The position numbers and the translations under genes are program-made. Under the pieces are notes generated by a model. That model ran no database searches, had not been told where the DNA came from, and saw nothing but the letters and a program-made list of their open reading frames with translations. From Rhodomicrobium lacus (GTDB lineage: Bacteria > Pseudomonadota > Alphaproteobacteria > Rhizobiales > Rhodomicrobiaceae): a stretch of DNA of 64,000 nt. The stretch is from positions 124,001 through 188,000 of the forward strand of contig NZ_RZNF01000003.1 in the NCBI RefSeq assembly GCF_003992725.1, written 5' to 3'. Shown here in pieces: positions 30,374-39,226 of this stretch. The first letter of the stretch is position 1; each line of letters begins with the position of its first letter.

Positions 30374-31710
30374 GCGGCCCGGTCGCTCCCTCCGAAGCGC
30401 GCGGCCTCATCATTTCCGCCGTGCGATCCGGCGCGGGCAAGACCACGCTCTCGCTTGGCCTGATGCGCGCCTTGACGCGGCGCGGGCTCACGGTGCAGCC
30501 GTTCAAGTCCGGGCCGGACTACATCGACCCCGCGTTTCACGAAGCAGCCTGCGGGCGCCCGAGCTTCAACCTCGATAGCTGGGCGATGCCGCGCGGTCTG
30601 ATCGGCGGCCTTATCGCGCGAGCGGGCGCGTCGGCTGACATGACCATCGCGGAAGGCGTGATGGGCCTGTTCGACGGCGTGGCGGCGGAAGGGCGAACAG
30701 CGCGCGGCGCGACGGCCGACCTCGCCGCTCTCACGGGCTGGCCGGTGGTGCTCGTTCTCGACGTGTCCGCGCAGTCCGAAACGGCGGCGGCGGTGGCGCT
30801 GGGCTGCAAGCTCTACCGCAACGATGTGCGGCTCGCGGGCGTAATCCTGAACCGCGTGGCGAGCGATGGGCATGAGCGGCCCATCCGCGACGCGCTGGAG
30901 CGGATCGGTATACCGGTGCTCGGCGCGATGCGGCGGCGCGCGGCCATCGCGCTGCCGGACCGGCATCTGGGGCTTGTGCAGGCGGGCGAGCATGCGGATC
31001 TCGACGGCTGGCTCGATACGCTGGCGGATGAGGTCGCCTCGCAGGTTTCGCTCGACGCCATCGAGGCGAGCGCCGCGCCGTGCATGCTTGCGGCAGAGCC
31101 ATCCGCGCCGCCGCTGCCGCCACCGGGCCAGCGGATCGCGGTGGCGAGGGACAGCGCCTTTTCCTTCCTCTATCCGCACATGCTGCAAGGTTGGCGCGGC
31201 GCGGGCGCGGAAATCCTGTTCTTCTCGCCGCTGGCCGACGAAGCGCCCGACGCATCAGCGGACGCGGTCTGGCTGCCGGGCGGCTACCCGGAGCTTCACG
31301 CCGGGCGCCTCGCCGCCGCCTCGCGTTTTCTCGGCGGACTTCACGAAGCCGCCATGCGGGGCGCGCGCATTCATGGCGAGTGCGGCGGCTATATGGTGCT
31401 CGGTGCGGGGCTGGAAGACGCGGACGGCTTGCGGCACGCGATGGCGGGCCTGCTCGGTCTCGAAACGAGCTTCGCAAGGCGCAAGCTGCATCTCGGCTAT
31501 CGTCGCGCGCGGCTGCTGGCGGAAAGCGCGCTCGGAAGCACCGGCGGCACTCTCTGGGGCCACGAGTTTCATTATGCGTCCACTCTGTCGGTGGACGACG
31601 CGCCGCTGCTCGACGCGCTGGATGCGCGCGGCGAGCCCTGCGCCGAGAGGGGCGCGCGGCGCGGAAACGTCAGCGGCACCTTCTTCCATGCCATCGCCGT
31701 CGAAAGCTGA
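30370..31710 (+). CDS. cobB: Hydrogenobyrinic acid a,c-diamide synthase
   Basis: Glutamine- and ATP-dependent amidation of the a and c side chains. The 446-aa protein has an N-terminal P-loop-like domain ([21 protein letters not shown]) with KSGPDYIDP and a C-terminal class I glutamine amidotransferase domain with nucleophile Cys338 ([11 protein letters not shown]) and the FHYA region near the end. Start: ATG 30370, overlapping cobM. The long upstream extension of the frame is cobM shadow. It converges on the cobZ-like pair with 6 bases between stops. Confidence 0.94.
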   Translation: MSGPVAPSEARGLIISAVRSGAGKTTLSLGLMRALTRRGLTVQPFKSGPDYIDPAFHEAACGRPSFNLDSWAMPRGLIGGLIARAGASADMTIAEGVMGLFDGVAAEGRTARGATADLAALTGWPVVLVLDVSAQSETAAAVALGCKLYRNDVRLAGVILNRVASDGHERPIRDALERIGIPVLGAMRRRAAIALPDRHLGLVQAGEHADLDGWLDTLADEVASQVSLDAIEASAAPCMLAAEPSAPPLPPPGQRIAVARDSAFSFLYPHMLQGWRGAGAEILFFSPLADEAPDASADAVWLPGGYPELHAGRLAAASRFLGGLHEAAMRGARIHGECGGYMVLGAGLEDADGLRHAMAGLLGLETSFARRKLHLGYRRARLLAESALGSTGGTLWGHEFHYASTLSVDDAPLLDALDARGEPCAERGARRGNVSGTFFHAIAVES

Positions 31711-31716
31711 GCCTTG

Positions 31717-32862
31717 TCAGGCACCGTCCGCCTTTCGCTCCATCGCCGCCTTGAGAAGCGCTGTCAGGCGATACGGCGCGTGTGCCAATCGGCCGAAAGG
31801 AAGCGTTGCGAAGAAGCCCAGCACGGTGCCGAGATGCACCGCGAGAAGCAGCCCCATCGCGGGCGTGTCGCGCAAGGCCAAGAGCGCGAGGCCGGACGCC
31901 GCAACGGCGAAAAGCTGGGCCAGCAGGACGAAATCGCCGGTGTTGTCGAAGGCGGTGCCGCCGCCCCTGCGCGCCACGGCGAGCCCCGCCGCGCCAATCA
32001 CCATGCCGATGCCGCCGACAGTGCCGAGGATCACGGGCAGACTCGACAGCGGATAGGGCGCGAGCCAGCCGAAGCCGTGATGATAGAGGGTTGCGGTGCA
32101 GGTTGCCGCGAAGCACAGCAGGAAGCCGTATGCGAGCGCGTGGTGAAGGAAGCGCCGTGCGATGCTTCTCTCGCAGGGAATGCCTCCGCCTTCGAGGTTT
32201 CGCAAACTCGCCACATCGCGGATCGCAAGAGGGATCGCGCGCCACGCGGAGCCGCCGCGGCGCACGTCGTCGGGACGCGAAAGAGCGCGCCAGAACCGCG
32301 CGACGCGGGCCCCGACCAGAGCCGTCCCGAACAGAAACGGGGCCAACGCCGCCGCCGTCATCGTCGCCCACGGGATGACCGCGTAAAATGCGCCCTCGCC
32401 CGAGTGCCGGGCGGTGAGCGTGCCCCACGGGACGAGCACGACGGTCAGCGCGACAACCGCGACGAAGATCGCGAGCGCCAACCATGGCCGTTCCTTCCAG
32501 GAAAGGCTCCGCACCTCCGCCAGCGCCCTCGGCGCATCCACCGCGAAGACATGCGGTGGCGCATATTGGCACGAGGTAAGGCAGTTTCCGCAATTGTGGC
32601 AGAGATGCGCGATATAGGCGATGTCGCCATCGCTGAAGGCGGGGGCCGCGACGCTCTTGCCTCTGCCGCCTCGTTCGCGATCCTCACGCGGCGACGCAGC
32701 GGCAGCAGCGCGGCGGGACAGGTGATCTCCCCGCCTCTCGATGGCCCGCATCGCCTCGCAGAAGCCATTGCAATAGTTGCAGACGGCGCAGATCGTGGCA
32801 ATGCGGCGTGCTTCCGCCAGCGGCGCGAGGCTTCCCGATGGCGGCGTTTCAGGCGAGCGCAT
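31717..32862 (-). CDS. CobZ C-terminal-half-like membrane Fe-S protein (TcuB type)
   Basis: A 381-aa protein with two CX2CX2CX3C motifs (Cys25/28/31/35 and Cys88/91/94/98), suggesting two [4Fe-4S] clusters, followed by about six membrane helices containing several His residues that could bind haem. It belongs to the TcuB/CitB family, which re-oxidises a partner flavoprotein. In Rhodobacter capsulatus a related protein, CobZ, carries flavin, Fe-S and haem and replaces CobG in making precorrin-3B. Position next to cobB, and the absence of cobG, make CobZ function more likely than tricarballylate oxidation. The start overlaps the partner gene by 14 bases. Confidence 0.8.
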   Translation of the reverse strand: MRSPETPPSGSLAPLAEARRIATICAVCNYCNGFCEAMRAIERRGDHLSRRAAAAASPREDRERGGRGKSVAAPAFSDGDIAYIAHLCHNCGNCLTSCQYAPPHVFAVDAPRALAEVRSLSWKERPWLALAIFVAVVALTVVLVPWGTLTARHSGEGAFYAVIPWATMTAAALAPFLFGTALVGARVARFWRALSRPDDVRRGGSAWRAIPLAIRDVASLRNLEGGGIPCERSIARRFLHHALAYGFLLCFAATCTATLYHHGFGWLAPYPLSSLPVILGTVGGIGMVIGAAGLAVARRGGGTAFDNTGDFVLLAQLFAVAASGLALLALRDTPAMGLLLAVHLGTVLGFFATLPFGRLAHAPYRLTALLKAAMERKADGA

Positions 32863-34090
32863 GACGGGCCGCCTCCTCTCCCGCGATGCGCCCGAACACC
32901 GCCCCGACGGTCATGCCGCCGCCCGCCACGTAGCCCGTGCCCAGAATATTCGGAGCCATGATCATGCCCGCCGCAAAGACGTTCACACAGGGCGATCCGT
33001 CGCGCCGCACGACGCGCGCGGTTTCGTCGACCCGAAGCCCAAAGCAGGTAAACGTGATGCCGGGCCGCATCGGGAAAGCGAAGAACGGCGGGCGCGTCAC
33101 GCGGCCGGCTTCGCGCGCGGATGCCTCCAGCGTGGCTGCGTCCGCGCCGATCCGTTCCGCAAGCTCCGGGAGCGTCGGCGCTTCGAGCGGCGGAAACACA
33201 GAAAGCGGGGCGCGTTCGATGCCGAGTGCGTCGAGAACGAGGGCGGCGCTTCGCTCCGGCAGATCGGCGACGAGGCGGCCCCACGTCGCGTAACGTGTCG
33301 GGCCGGTGACGGCGGTCTCGTCCGCGAAGCGCGCGCCGCGCGCGTCGACCGCCATGCCGTATTCCATTCCGTCTACCCGGGTAACGATGCCGCCGTCGGC
33401 ATGCGGCGAGCGGGCGTCGACCGCCACCAGATGCGCCGCGTCCGCGTCGCCTGTGGCTTCGGCCCCGTCCGCCAGCGCCTGGCGCAAGACCTCGCCTCGC
33501 GCGTAGGGCGTGCCGCGATTGATGAAGCCCGGCCGCGCGGCTTGCATGGCCGCCTGCATACCGCCGCAAGCGATCACCGTCGCGCAGGGATGAAACGGCT
33601 TCGCTGCACCGCTCCCGAGGTCCACGCTGTCGACGCCCGCGCCGTAAAGAACGCGCACGCCGAGCCGCTCCGCCGTCGCATATAGCGCGTTCACCGCCGC
33701 TTTGCCGCCACCGAGGAAAAACGCGGTCTTGCGCGAATGAGGGATGTCCCGTTTCTGGAACACTATTCCCTGCGCGGCGAGCCAGCCGGGCAGATCGCTC
33801 GATGCGCGCGCGAGCAGCCGCGAGAGAGCCGGGTCTGCCCTGCCCTCGCTCGCCTTGGCGAGGTCGGCCATGAACTCGTCTTCGCTGTAGGAGCCTGGGA
33901 TCTGCGCGGTCGGCCCGTCATGCGCGATACGAAGATTGCGCGAATGCCGCGTGTTGCCGCCGCGAAGCTCGCGGGGAGCGGCTTCGAGCATCGTTACGCG
34001 AGCGCCGGCACGACGCGCGGATATCGCAGCCGCAAGCGCGGCCAGACCGCCGCCGATGACCAGAACCTGTTCGGGAAGTGCGCCTGTCAT
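32849..34090 (-). CDS. CobZ N-terminal-half-like FAD oxidoreductase (TcuA type)
   Basis: A 413-aa flavoprotein of the succinate dehydrogenase/fumarate reductase flavoprotein superfamily. Visible: the FAD Rossmann motif VIGGGLAALAAAISARRAG, the GGNTRHSRNLRIAH block, and the C-terminal GTGYVAGGGMTVGAVFGRIAGEEAA. It matches TcuA and the flavin half of CobZ. With the overlapping TcuB-like gene it would form a two-subunit CobZ that oxidises precorrin-3A to precorrin-3B under aerobic conditions. Substrate identity is inferred from context. Confidence 0.82.
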   Translation of the reverse strand: MTGALPEQVLVIGGGLAALAAAISARRAGARVTMLEAAPRELRGGNTRHSRNLRIAHDGPTAQIPGSYSEDEFMADLAKASEGRADPALSRLLARASSDLPGWLAAQGIVFQKRDIPHSRKTAFFLGGGKAAVNALYATAERLGVRVLYGAGVDSVDLGSGAAKPFHPCATVIACGGMQAAMQAARPGFINRGTPYARGEVLRQALADGAEATGDADAAHLVAVDARSPHADGGIVTRVDGMEYGMAVDARGARFADETAVTGPTRYATWGRLVADLPERSAALVLDALGIERAPLSVFPPLEAPTLPELAERIGADAATLEASAREAGRVTRPPFFAFPMRPGITFTCFGLRVDETARVVRRDGSPCVNVFAAGMIMAPNILGTGYVAGGGMTVGAVFGRIAGEEAARHALA

Positions 34091-34117
34091 GCCGCGCGAG
34101 GAAGTTGAGGGTTGCCC

Positions 34118-34711
34118 TCACATATAGGAATTTTCCTCGTGCTGCCAGCGCCTTGCGCCCGCGAGATCTGCCGCCCCTGCGATGCGCGCGCAAAACACGT
34201 CGAATAGCGCTCGGCCCTCGCGCCAGTCGCCGATGCCGCTTTCGGCATTGATATGTCCGAGCGCGCCCGCGTCCACGAACTCCGCGCCCCAGGCAAGCGC
34301 GAGTTCCCGGGCGTATTCGATCGAGCCGAAGGGGTCGTTGCTGCTGGCGATGACTTGCGCGGGAAACGGAAGCCTCTCTCGGGGAAAGTCTCCGAAGGAC
34401 ACCGCCGCGGCGGGAAACGACCGAGAAGCGGGGTTTGGCGGAGCCACGAGAAACGCACCGCGAATCGTGCTGCGGGCGCGCACCGCCCAGTGAGCTACGA
34501 GGAGGCAGGAGAGGCTGTGCGCAATCAGGACGGGCGGCTCGCGCCCTTCGCCAACGGATGTATCGAGGGCGCGAAGCCAGTCGGCGAGTTCGGGACGATA
34601 CCAGTCGGTGGGACAAAACCGACGGATTGACGAGGGTGCGGCCTCCCAAAGCGTTTGCCAGTGCGCCGCGCCCGAACCGCCGTAGCCGGGAAGCGAAATA
34701 ATTTCATGCAT
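34118..34711 (-). CDS. RBBP9/YdeN family alpha/beta hydrolase
   Basis: A 197-aa serine hydrolase of the RBBP9/YdeN family. The opening SLPGYGGSGAAHWQTLWE is the family signature, and AHSLSCLLVAHWA holds the nucleophile Ser. The acid is probably the Asp in SSNDPFG and the catalytic His the one in GALGHINAESG. Substrates of this family are mostly unknown. It reads in the same direction as the CobZ-like pair, with 27 bases before that gene's start, and may be co-transcribed with it. Confidence 0.85.
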   Translation of the reverse strand: MHEIISLPGYGGSGAAHWQTLWEAAPSSIRRFCPTDWYRPELADWLRALDTSVGEGREPPVLIAHSLSCLLVAHWAVRARSTIRGAFLVAPPNPASRSFPAAAVSFGDFPRERLPFPAQVIASSNDPFGSIEYARELALAWGAEFVDAGALGHINAESGIGDWREGRALFDVFCARIAGAADLAGARRWQHEENSYM

Positions 34712-34832
34712 CCCAATGAAGCGCCTTTATCAAGCTCGCTCGCAAGACCCGTCTGAAGCGGCCCAAGTGAAAAGGACGAGGAAACCGGTTCACTCTTCGA
34801 TCGACTGCGGTTCAATCACATCGGAACGGGCT
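34712..34832. repeat. Possible decayed interspersed repeat
   Basis: The 121-base spacer between the hydrolase gene and phaR contains AACCGGTTC, GGTTCAATCACATCGGAACGG and CTCTAG elements arranged like the short interspersed repeats common in Hyphomicrobiales genomes. A second fragment of similar flavour (TTTGAGCATGATC) lies near 24812. The assignment is from memory of such repeats and is tentative. Confidence 0.3.
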
Positions 34833-35531
34833 CTAGCGTTTTTCCTCTTCCTTCGCTTTCGTCAGGCGATCTATCTGCGCCTGCATGGCTGCGAGCTGGG
34901 TCTTCAATTCCGCAAGCTCCGGCGTCGAGGCAGCCTCGGTCGCCTTCGCGGCCTGCGGCTTTTCTCCCTCGGCCGGGGATTCGATCTTTGCGAACGGCGC
35001 GAACATCGCGAAAGCGCGCTCGAAGATCGCCATGTTCTGGCGAGCCTGCTCCTGCATCGCTCCGAAGGCGACGTTGCCGAAAGTATCGGTGAACTGCTTG
35101 TGGTATTTTTCCTGTTCGCGGGTCAGCGCCGTCAGGCTGTATTCGAGATATTTCGGCACCAGCTGTTCGATGGAGTGACCATAGAAGCGAATCAGCTGCC
35201 GCAGGAAGCCGATGGGCAGCAGGTTCGAGCCTGACTTGCCTTCCTCTTCCACGATGATCTGCGTAAGCACGGTGTGGGTCAGGTCTTCGCCGGTCTTCGC
35301 GTCGTAAACGAGAAAATCCCGCTCGGAGCGAACCATTTCGCCAAGATCTTCAAGCGTGACATAGCTGCTCGTCTCCGTATTGTAGAGACGGCGGTTCGCG
35401 TATTTCTTGATGATGACAGGCTTGGACTTGTCGCATTCCAAGGCTTTTTTGCCCGCAGCGCTCAAAGGAATGGGCTTTGCACCCTCCCCGTATCCGCTTT
35501 CCGGAGACAGCTTTTCCGCAGGTTTGTTCAT
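34833..35531 (-). CDS. phaR: Polyhydroxyalkanoate synthesis repressor
   Basis: DNA-binding regulator that senses PHB granules and represses phasin and PHB genes. The 232-aa protein has the PHB/PHA accumulation regulator DNA-binding domain (VIIKKYANRRLYNTETSSYVTLEDL, residues 39-63), the following LTQIIVEEE-LP-GFLRQLIRFYG block, and a C-terminal coiled-coil tail (LAELKTQLAAMQAQIDRLTKAKEEE). Start: ATG at 35531 gives MNKPAEKLSPES. It is divergent from phaA, with 215 bases between the starts. Confidence 0.95.
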   Translation of the reverse strand: MNKPAEKLSPESGYGEGAKPIPLSAAGKKALECDKSKPVIIKKYANRRLYNTETSSYVTLEDLGEMVRSERDFLVYDAKTGEDLTHTVLTQIIVEEEGKSGSNLLPIGFLRQLIRFYGHSIEQLVPKYLEYSLTALTREQEKYHKQFTDTFGNVAFGAMQEQARQNMAIFERAFAMFAPFAKIESPAEGEKPQAAKATEAASTPELAELKTQLAAMQAQIDRLTKAKEEEKR

Positions 35532-35618
35532 CTATTGTTGCCTGTTGGATTATAGTGATACCATCATAAAGCAAGTTTCAGCTTTGCGCGATTTTTTTTC
35601 GCACCCGCGAGATTTCTC

Positions 35619-35672
35619 TTGCATTGCCGCCTGACAGCTTTTCGCATCGCGGTGCGCCTTGCAATTCCGCCT
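35619..35672 (+). promoter_or_regulatory. Two direct repeats in the phaR-phaA control region
   Basis: TTGCATTGCCGCCT (35619-35632) and TTGCAATTCCGCCT (35659-35672) match at 12 of 14 positions and are exactly 40 bases apart, about four helical turns. A TGC-N5-GCA motif overlaps the second copy. They are candidate operators for PhaR acting on both phaR and phaA. Confidence 0.4.
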
Positions 35673-35746
35673 ATTTGGTCATACCGGCGCAGGTTCAATG
35701 TTGTTAAGCTTCGCGCCAAAACATAAGGCTCGAAAGGAAGACAACC

Positions 35747-36937
35747 ATGGCAAGGCACGACGACGACATCGTCATCGCAAGCGCGGCGCGCACTCCGGTC
35801 GGCTCATTCAATGGGAGCCTTGCCACGCTTCCCGCGCATGAACTCGGGCGGATCGTCATCACCGAAGCGCTGAAGCGTGCAAATGTCGATCCGAGCGAAG
35901 TCTCCGAGGTGATCCTCGGACAAGTGCTGACGGCGGGTCAGGGGCAGAACCCGGCGCGTCAAGCCTCCATCGGAGCGTCGCTGCCGATCGAAACCACCGC
36001 CATGACCGTCAATTTCGTCTGCGGGTCGGGCCTGCGCACCGTCGCGATGGCGGCGCAGGCGATCAAGAACGGCGACAGCGATATCGTGGTCGCGGGCGGA
36101 CAGGAGAACATGAGCCTCTCGCCCCATGTCGCGCATCTGCGCAACGGCCAGCGCATGGGCAACCTCGAATTCATCGACAGCATGATCAAGGACGGCCTGT
36201 GGGACGCCTTCAACGGCTATCACATGGGCATCACGGCCGAGAACGTAGCGCGCCAGTGGCAGATCACCCGCGAGGATCAGGACGCGCTGGCTCTCGCGTC
36301 GCAGCACAAGGCCGCCGCGGCCAGGAAGGCCGGACGATTCAAGGATGAGATCATCCCCGTCACGATCAAGACGCGCAAGGGTGAGGTCGTGTTCGCCGAA
36401 GACGAATTCATTCGCGACAATGCCACAGTGGAAGACCTCGCGAAGCTTCGCCCGGCCTTCAACCCGAAGGAAGGCACCGTCACTGCGGGCAACGCGAGCG
36501 GCATCAACGACGGCGCGGCGGCGCTCGTGGTGTTGAAGCGCTCGGAAGCCGAGAAGCGTGGCATCGAGCCGCTCGCGCGCATCGCGTCGTTCGCGACGGC
36601 GGGCGTCGACCCGTCCATCATGGGCACCGGCCCGATCCCGGCATCCAAGCGCGCGCTCGAAAAGGCCGGCTGGACCAAGGACGACCTCGACCTTATCGAG
36701 GCAAACGAGGCGTTCGCCGCGCAGGCCGCCGCCGTCAACAAGGGCCTCGGCTGGGATGTCGAGAAGGTGAACGTCAACGGCGGTGCAATCGCCATCGGCC
36801 ACCCCATCGGCGCGTCGGGCGCCCGCATTCTCACGACGCTCCTTCACGAGCTGAAGCGCCGCGACGCGAAGAAGGGGCTTGCCACGCTTTGTATCGGCGG
36901 CGGCATGGGCATCGCCCTTTGCGTGGAGCGCGACTAG
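35747..36937 (+). CDS. phaA: Acetyl-CoA acetyltransferase (beta-ketothiolase)
   Basis: Condenses two acetyl-CoA to acetoacetyl-CoA, the first step of PHB synthesis. The 396-aa thiolase has the acyl-enzyme Cys92 (VCGSGL), His352 (GHPIGASG) and Cys382 (CIGGGMGIA), the full catalytic set. Start: ATG 35747, 7 bases after AAGGAAG. It is followed by phaB after a 353-base spacer; the synthase phaC is not in the window. Confidence 0.96.
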   Translation: MARHDDDIVIASAARTPVGSFNGSLATLPAHELGRIVITEALKRANVDPSEVSEVILGQVLTAGQGQNPARQASIGASLPIETTAMTVNFVCGSGLRTVAMAAQAIKNGDSDIVVAGGQENMSLSPHVAHLRNGQRMGNLEFIDSMIKDGLWDAFNGYHMGITAENVARQWQITREDQDALALASQHKAAAARKAGRFKDEIIPVTIKTRKGEVVFAEDEFIRDNATVEDLAKLRPAFNPKEGTVTAGNASGINDGAAALVVLKRSEAEKRGIEPLARIASFATAGVDPSIMGTGPIPASKRALEKAGWTKDDLDLIEANEAFAAQAAAVNKGLGWDVEKVNVNGGAIAIGHPIGASGARILTTLLHELKRRDAKKGLATLCIGGGMGIALCVERD

Positions 36938-37290
36938 TGGTCCAATGCCGGGGTGCGAGCGCCCCGGCACAGACGCGGGATATGCGCGGCGCTTCCCGGC
37001 GGTGCATATCCCTTGTCGCCGAAAGTCTCTGGGCGCCCGGCTATTGTCTTAAGCTTGCCGCATATAGTCCGGTTTGGCGTACAGCTTGAAGATCTGACCC
37101 GCGTGGCGGCCTCACGATGCCAAGCCGACGCAAGCTCTCTGTGCAACTCTGATGCAGCAAGCAGAGATGGGACGATCTACCAGGCCTTCCGCGGAGCTTT
37201 GCCCTCCGCGGGAAACTTTCGTCTCGGTTACAATCCTTCGGCGAAAAAGCTAGACTCAAAGCAACACACTTTATTGTTACGGAGGGAACG
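36938..37290. other. Spacer between phaA and phaB with two hairpins
   Basis: No gene seen in 353 bases. A hairpin follows phaA directly (TGCCGGGG/CCCCGGCA, 36946-36969), without a T-run. A second hairpin (CCGCGGAG/CTCCGCGG, 37188-37210) lies about 80 bases before phaB. The spacer is longer than usual for phaAB and suggests that phaB also has its own promoter, but no clear hexamers were found. Confidence 0.5.
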
Positions 37291-38016
37291 TTGAGCAAGG
37301 TAGCACTCATTACGGGCGGCACGCGCGGCATCGGAGCCGCTATTTCCGTCGATCTGAAGCATCACGGCTTCCGTGTGGCGGCGAACTACGCTGGCAACGA
37401 TGAGGCGGCACAGAAGTTCAACGCGGAAACCGGCATTCCCGTCTTCAAGTGGGACGTGGGCGACTACGAAGCCAGCGTGGCGGGCCTCGCGCAGGTCGAG
37501 AAGGAAGTCGGCCCCATCGACGTCATCGTCAATAACGCGGGCATCACGCGCGACGCGATGCTGCACCGCATGACGCCGCAGCAATGGCGCGAAGTGATCC
37601 GCGTGGACCTCGACAGCCTGTTCAACACCGTGCAGCCGGTCATCAACGGCATGCGCGAGCGAAATTACGGCCGCATCATCAGCATCTCGTCCATCAACGG
37701 CCAGAAGGGTCAGATGGGCCAGACGAACTACTCCGCCGCCAAGGCGGGCGTGATCGGCTTCACGAAGGCTCTTGCGCAGGAGAACGCGAAGAAGGGCATC
37801 ACGGTAAACGTCGTGGCGCCGGGCTATATCGACACGGAGATGGTGCAGGCCGTGCCCGGCAACGTGCTCGAAAGCATCATCGCGCAGATCCCGGTCGGCC
37901 GTCTCGGCAAGGCGCAGGAAATCGCGAAGTGCGTGTCGTTCCTTGCGAGCCGCGATGCGGGCTTCATCACAGGCGCGACGATCACCGCGAATGGCGGCCA
38001 GTATATCGCGACGTAA
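37291..38016 (+). CDS. phaB: Acetoacetyl-CoA reductase
   Basis: NADPH-dependent reduction of acetoacetyl-CoA to (R)-3-hydroxybutyryl-CoA for PHB. The 241-aa short-chain dehydrogenase has the GGTRGIGAA nucleotide loop (residues 9-17), NNAG (81-84) and the catalytic triad Ser134, Tyr147, Lys151. Start: TTG 37291, chosen because GGAGGG sits 4 bases upstream and the SDR homology begins at once (SKVALITGG). A strong terminator follows. Confidence 0.95.
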   Translation: MSKVALITGGTRGIGAAISVDLKHHGFRVAANYAGNDEAAQKFNAETGIPVFKWDVGDYEASVAGLAQVEKEVGPIDVIVNNAGITRDAMLHRMTPQQWREVIRVDLDSLFNTVQPVINGMRERNYGRIISISSINGQKGQMGQTNYSAAKAGVIGFTKALAQENAKKGITVNVVAPGYIDTEMVQAVPGNVLESIIAQIPVGRLGKAQEIAKCVSFLASRDAGFITGATITANGGQYIAT

Positions 38017-38038
38017 AGCAAGCCATAGACGCAAGCAG

Positions 38039-38063
38039 AAGCCGGGCAACGCCCGGCTTTTTT
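38039..38063 (+). terminator. Rho-independent terminator of phaB
   Basis: Perfect stem AAGCCGGGC/GCCCGGCTT with a 3-base loop (AAC), running into a T-run. It lies 22 bases after the phaB stop. Confidence 0.92.
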
Positions 38064-38194
38064 ATGGATTGGCGGCGACGAAACACCAAGACGCCATGTA
38101 GCATTCAATTGAATGCTTGCTGCCGTGATGTAAAGACGCGGGACGAGAGACAAAGATAGAACGTGCTTCTGATCCAATCAAAAGGCGATATGTT

Positions 38195-39226
38195 CTACCG
38201 TGCCGCCTGCGTCTGGGATTGGGACTGCGTCTGGCCGATCGCGGCGGCGGGCAGGATAACGGGCGCCTCCGGCGCTTTCGCATAGCCGAAGAAGGCCAAG
38301 CCAAGTTCGTCGTTCAGATGAATGAGGCTCGACTGCACCCAGTCGTTGAACCCGTGCAGGTTCTGCAGAAGGTTGTCGTCGTTGCTCGCCGTCTGAAGCC
38401 CCTCGATCATCGCGTCCACGCGCTCCGCGGCGGGTCCGGCATTGCGCAGGCCGAAATTGCGACGCAGCAGTTCGATCATCGCCTGGATCTCGCCGAGGCA
38501 ATAAGCGATGGATCGCGGCAGACGAGGATCGAATATCAGGAAGCGGGCGACTTCGCGCGGCTCGATATGCCGGGGATAGACGCGCCGATAGGCGTGATAG
38601 GCGGACGCGGCGCGCAAGAGAATCGACCAGAAGGTATGATCGTAATGACCTTCGTCGGCCGCCAGCCCCGTCTGCTGCTGGGCAAAGCGCACATCGAGAA
38701 GACGGCTCGTCTGGTCCGCGCGTTCGAGAAAGAGGCCGATCCGGAAAAACGGCCACGTCTCGTCGTGATAAAGCGTGTTCTCCGCAACGCCGATCTGCGC
38801 ATAACACCCGCGCTTGATCGCGTCGCAGGTGCGCGACAGGCGCACTTCGGAAAGATCGGTGTTGCTGAAGGCAAACACGCGATTGCAGAAGTCGTTGAGC
38901 TGATACCACATGTCGATGGACAGCATCGGCCGAAGCGCGCGCGCATTCTCCCGCGCCGACCTGATCGACGACTGGATCGAGCCGGGGTTTTCCGCGTGCG
39001 CCATGTAGAAGCGGATCACGTTCTCCGCATTCGCCTCGGGGAAGGCTTTCGCGAAGGCCTGCTCGTCGGAATAAAGCGCGACGATCCAGGCCCAGCCATT
39101 GTCGTCCACGCGGCCCCGCTGAAAGGAAGTTTGCGTCTCGATGATGCGGCCGAGACTTTCCGTGCGCTCGAAATAGCGCGCCATCCAGAAAACGCTCTCC
39201 GCATGCCGGGAAAGGAGGCTGCTCAC
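38195..39226 (-). CDS. Alpha-E domain protein (DUF403)
   Basis: A 343-aa all-helical protein of the alpha-E family. Characteristic segments: LLSRHAESVFWMARYFERTESLGRIIE at the start and GLFLERADQTSRLLDVRF in the middle. The family is always found beside circularly permuted ATP-grasp enzymes and is thought to take part in peptide synthesis or modification; its own activity is unknown. The start overlaps the ATP-grasp stop by 4 bases (ATGA). The C-terminus is rich in Gln/Ser/Thr. Confidence 0.9.
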   Translation of the reverse strand: MSSLLSRHAESVFWMARYFERTESLGRIIETQTSFQRGRVDDNGWAWIVALYSDEQAFAKAFPEANAENVIRFYMAHAENPGSIQSSIRSARENARALRPMLSIDMWYQLNDFCNRVFAFSNTDLSEVRLSRTCDAIKRGCYAQIGVAENTLYHDETWPFFRIGLFLERADQTSRLLDVRFAQQQTGLAADEGHYDHTFWSILLRAASAYHAYRRVYPRHIEPREVARFLIFDPRLPRSIAYCLGEIQAMIELLRRNFGLRNAGPAAERVDAMIEGLQTASNDDNLLQNLHGFNDWVQSSLIHLNDELGLAFFGYAKAPEAPVILPAAAIGQTQSQSQTQAAR

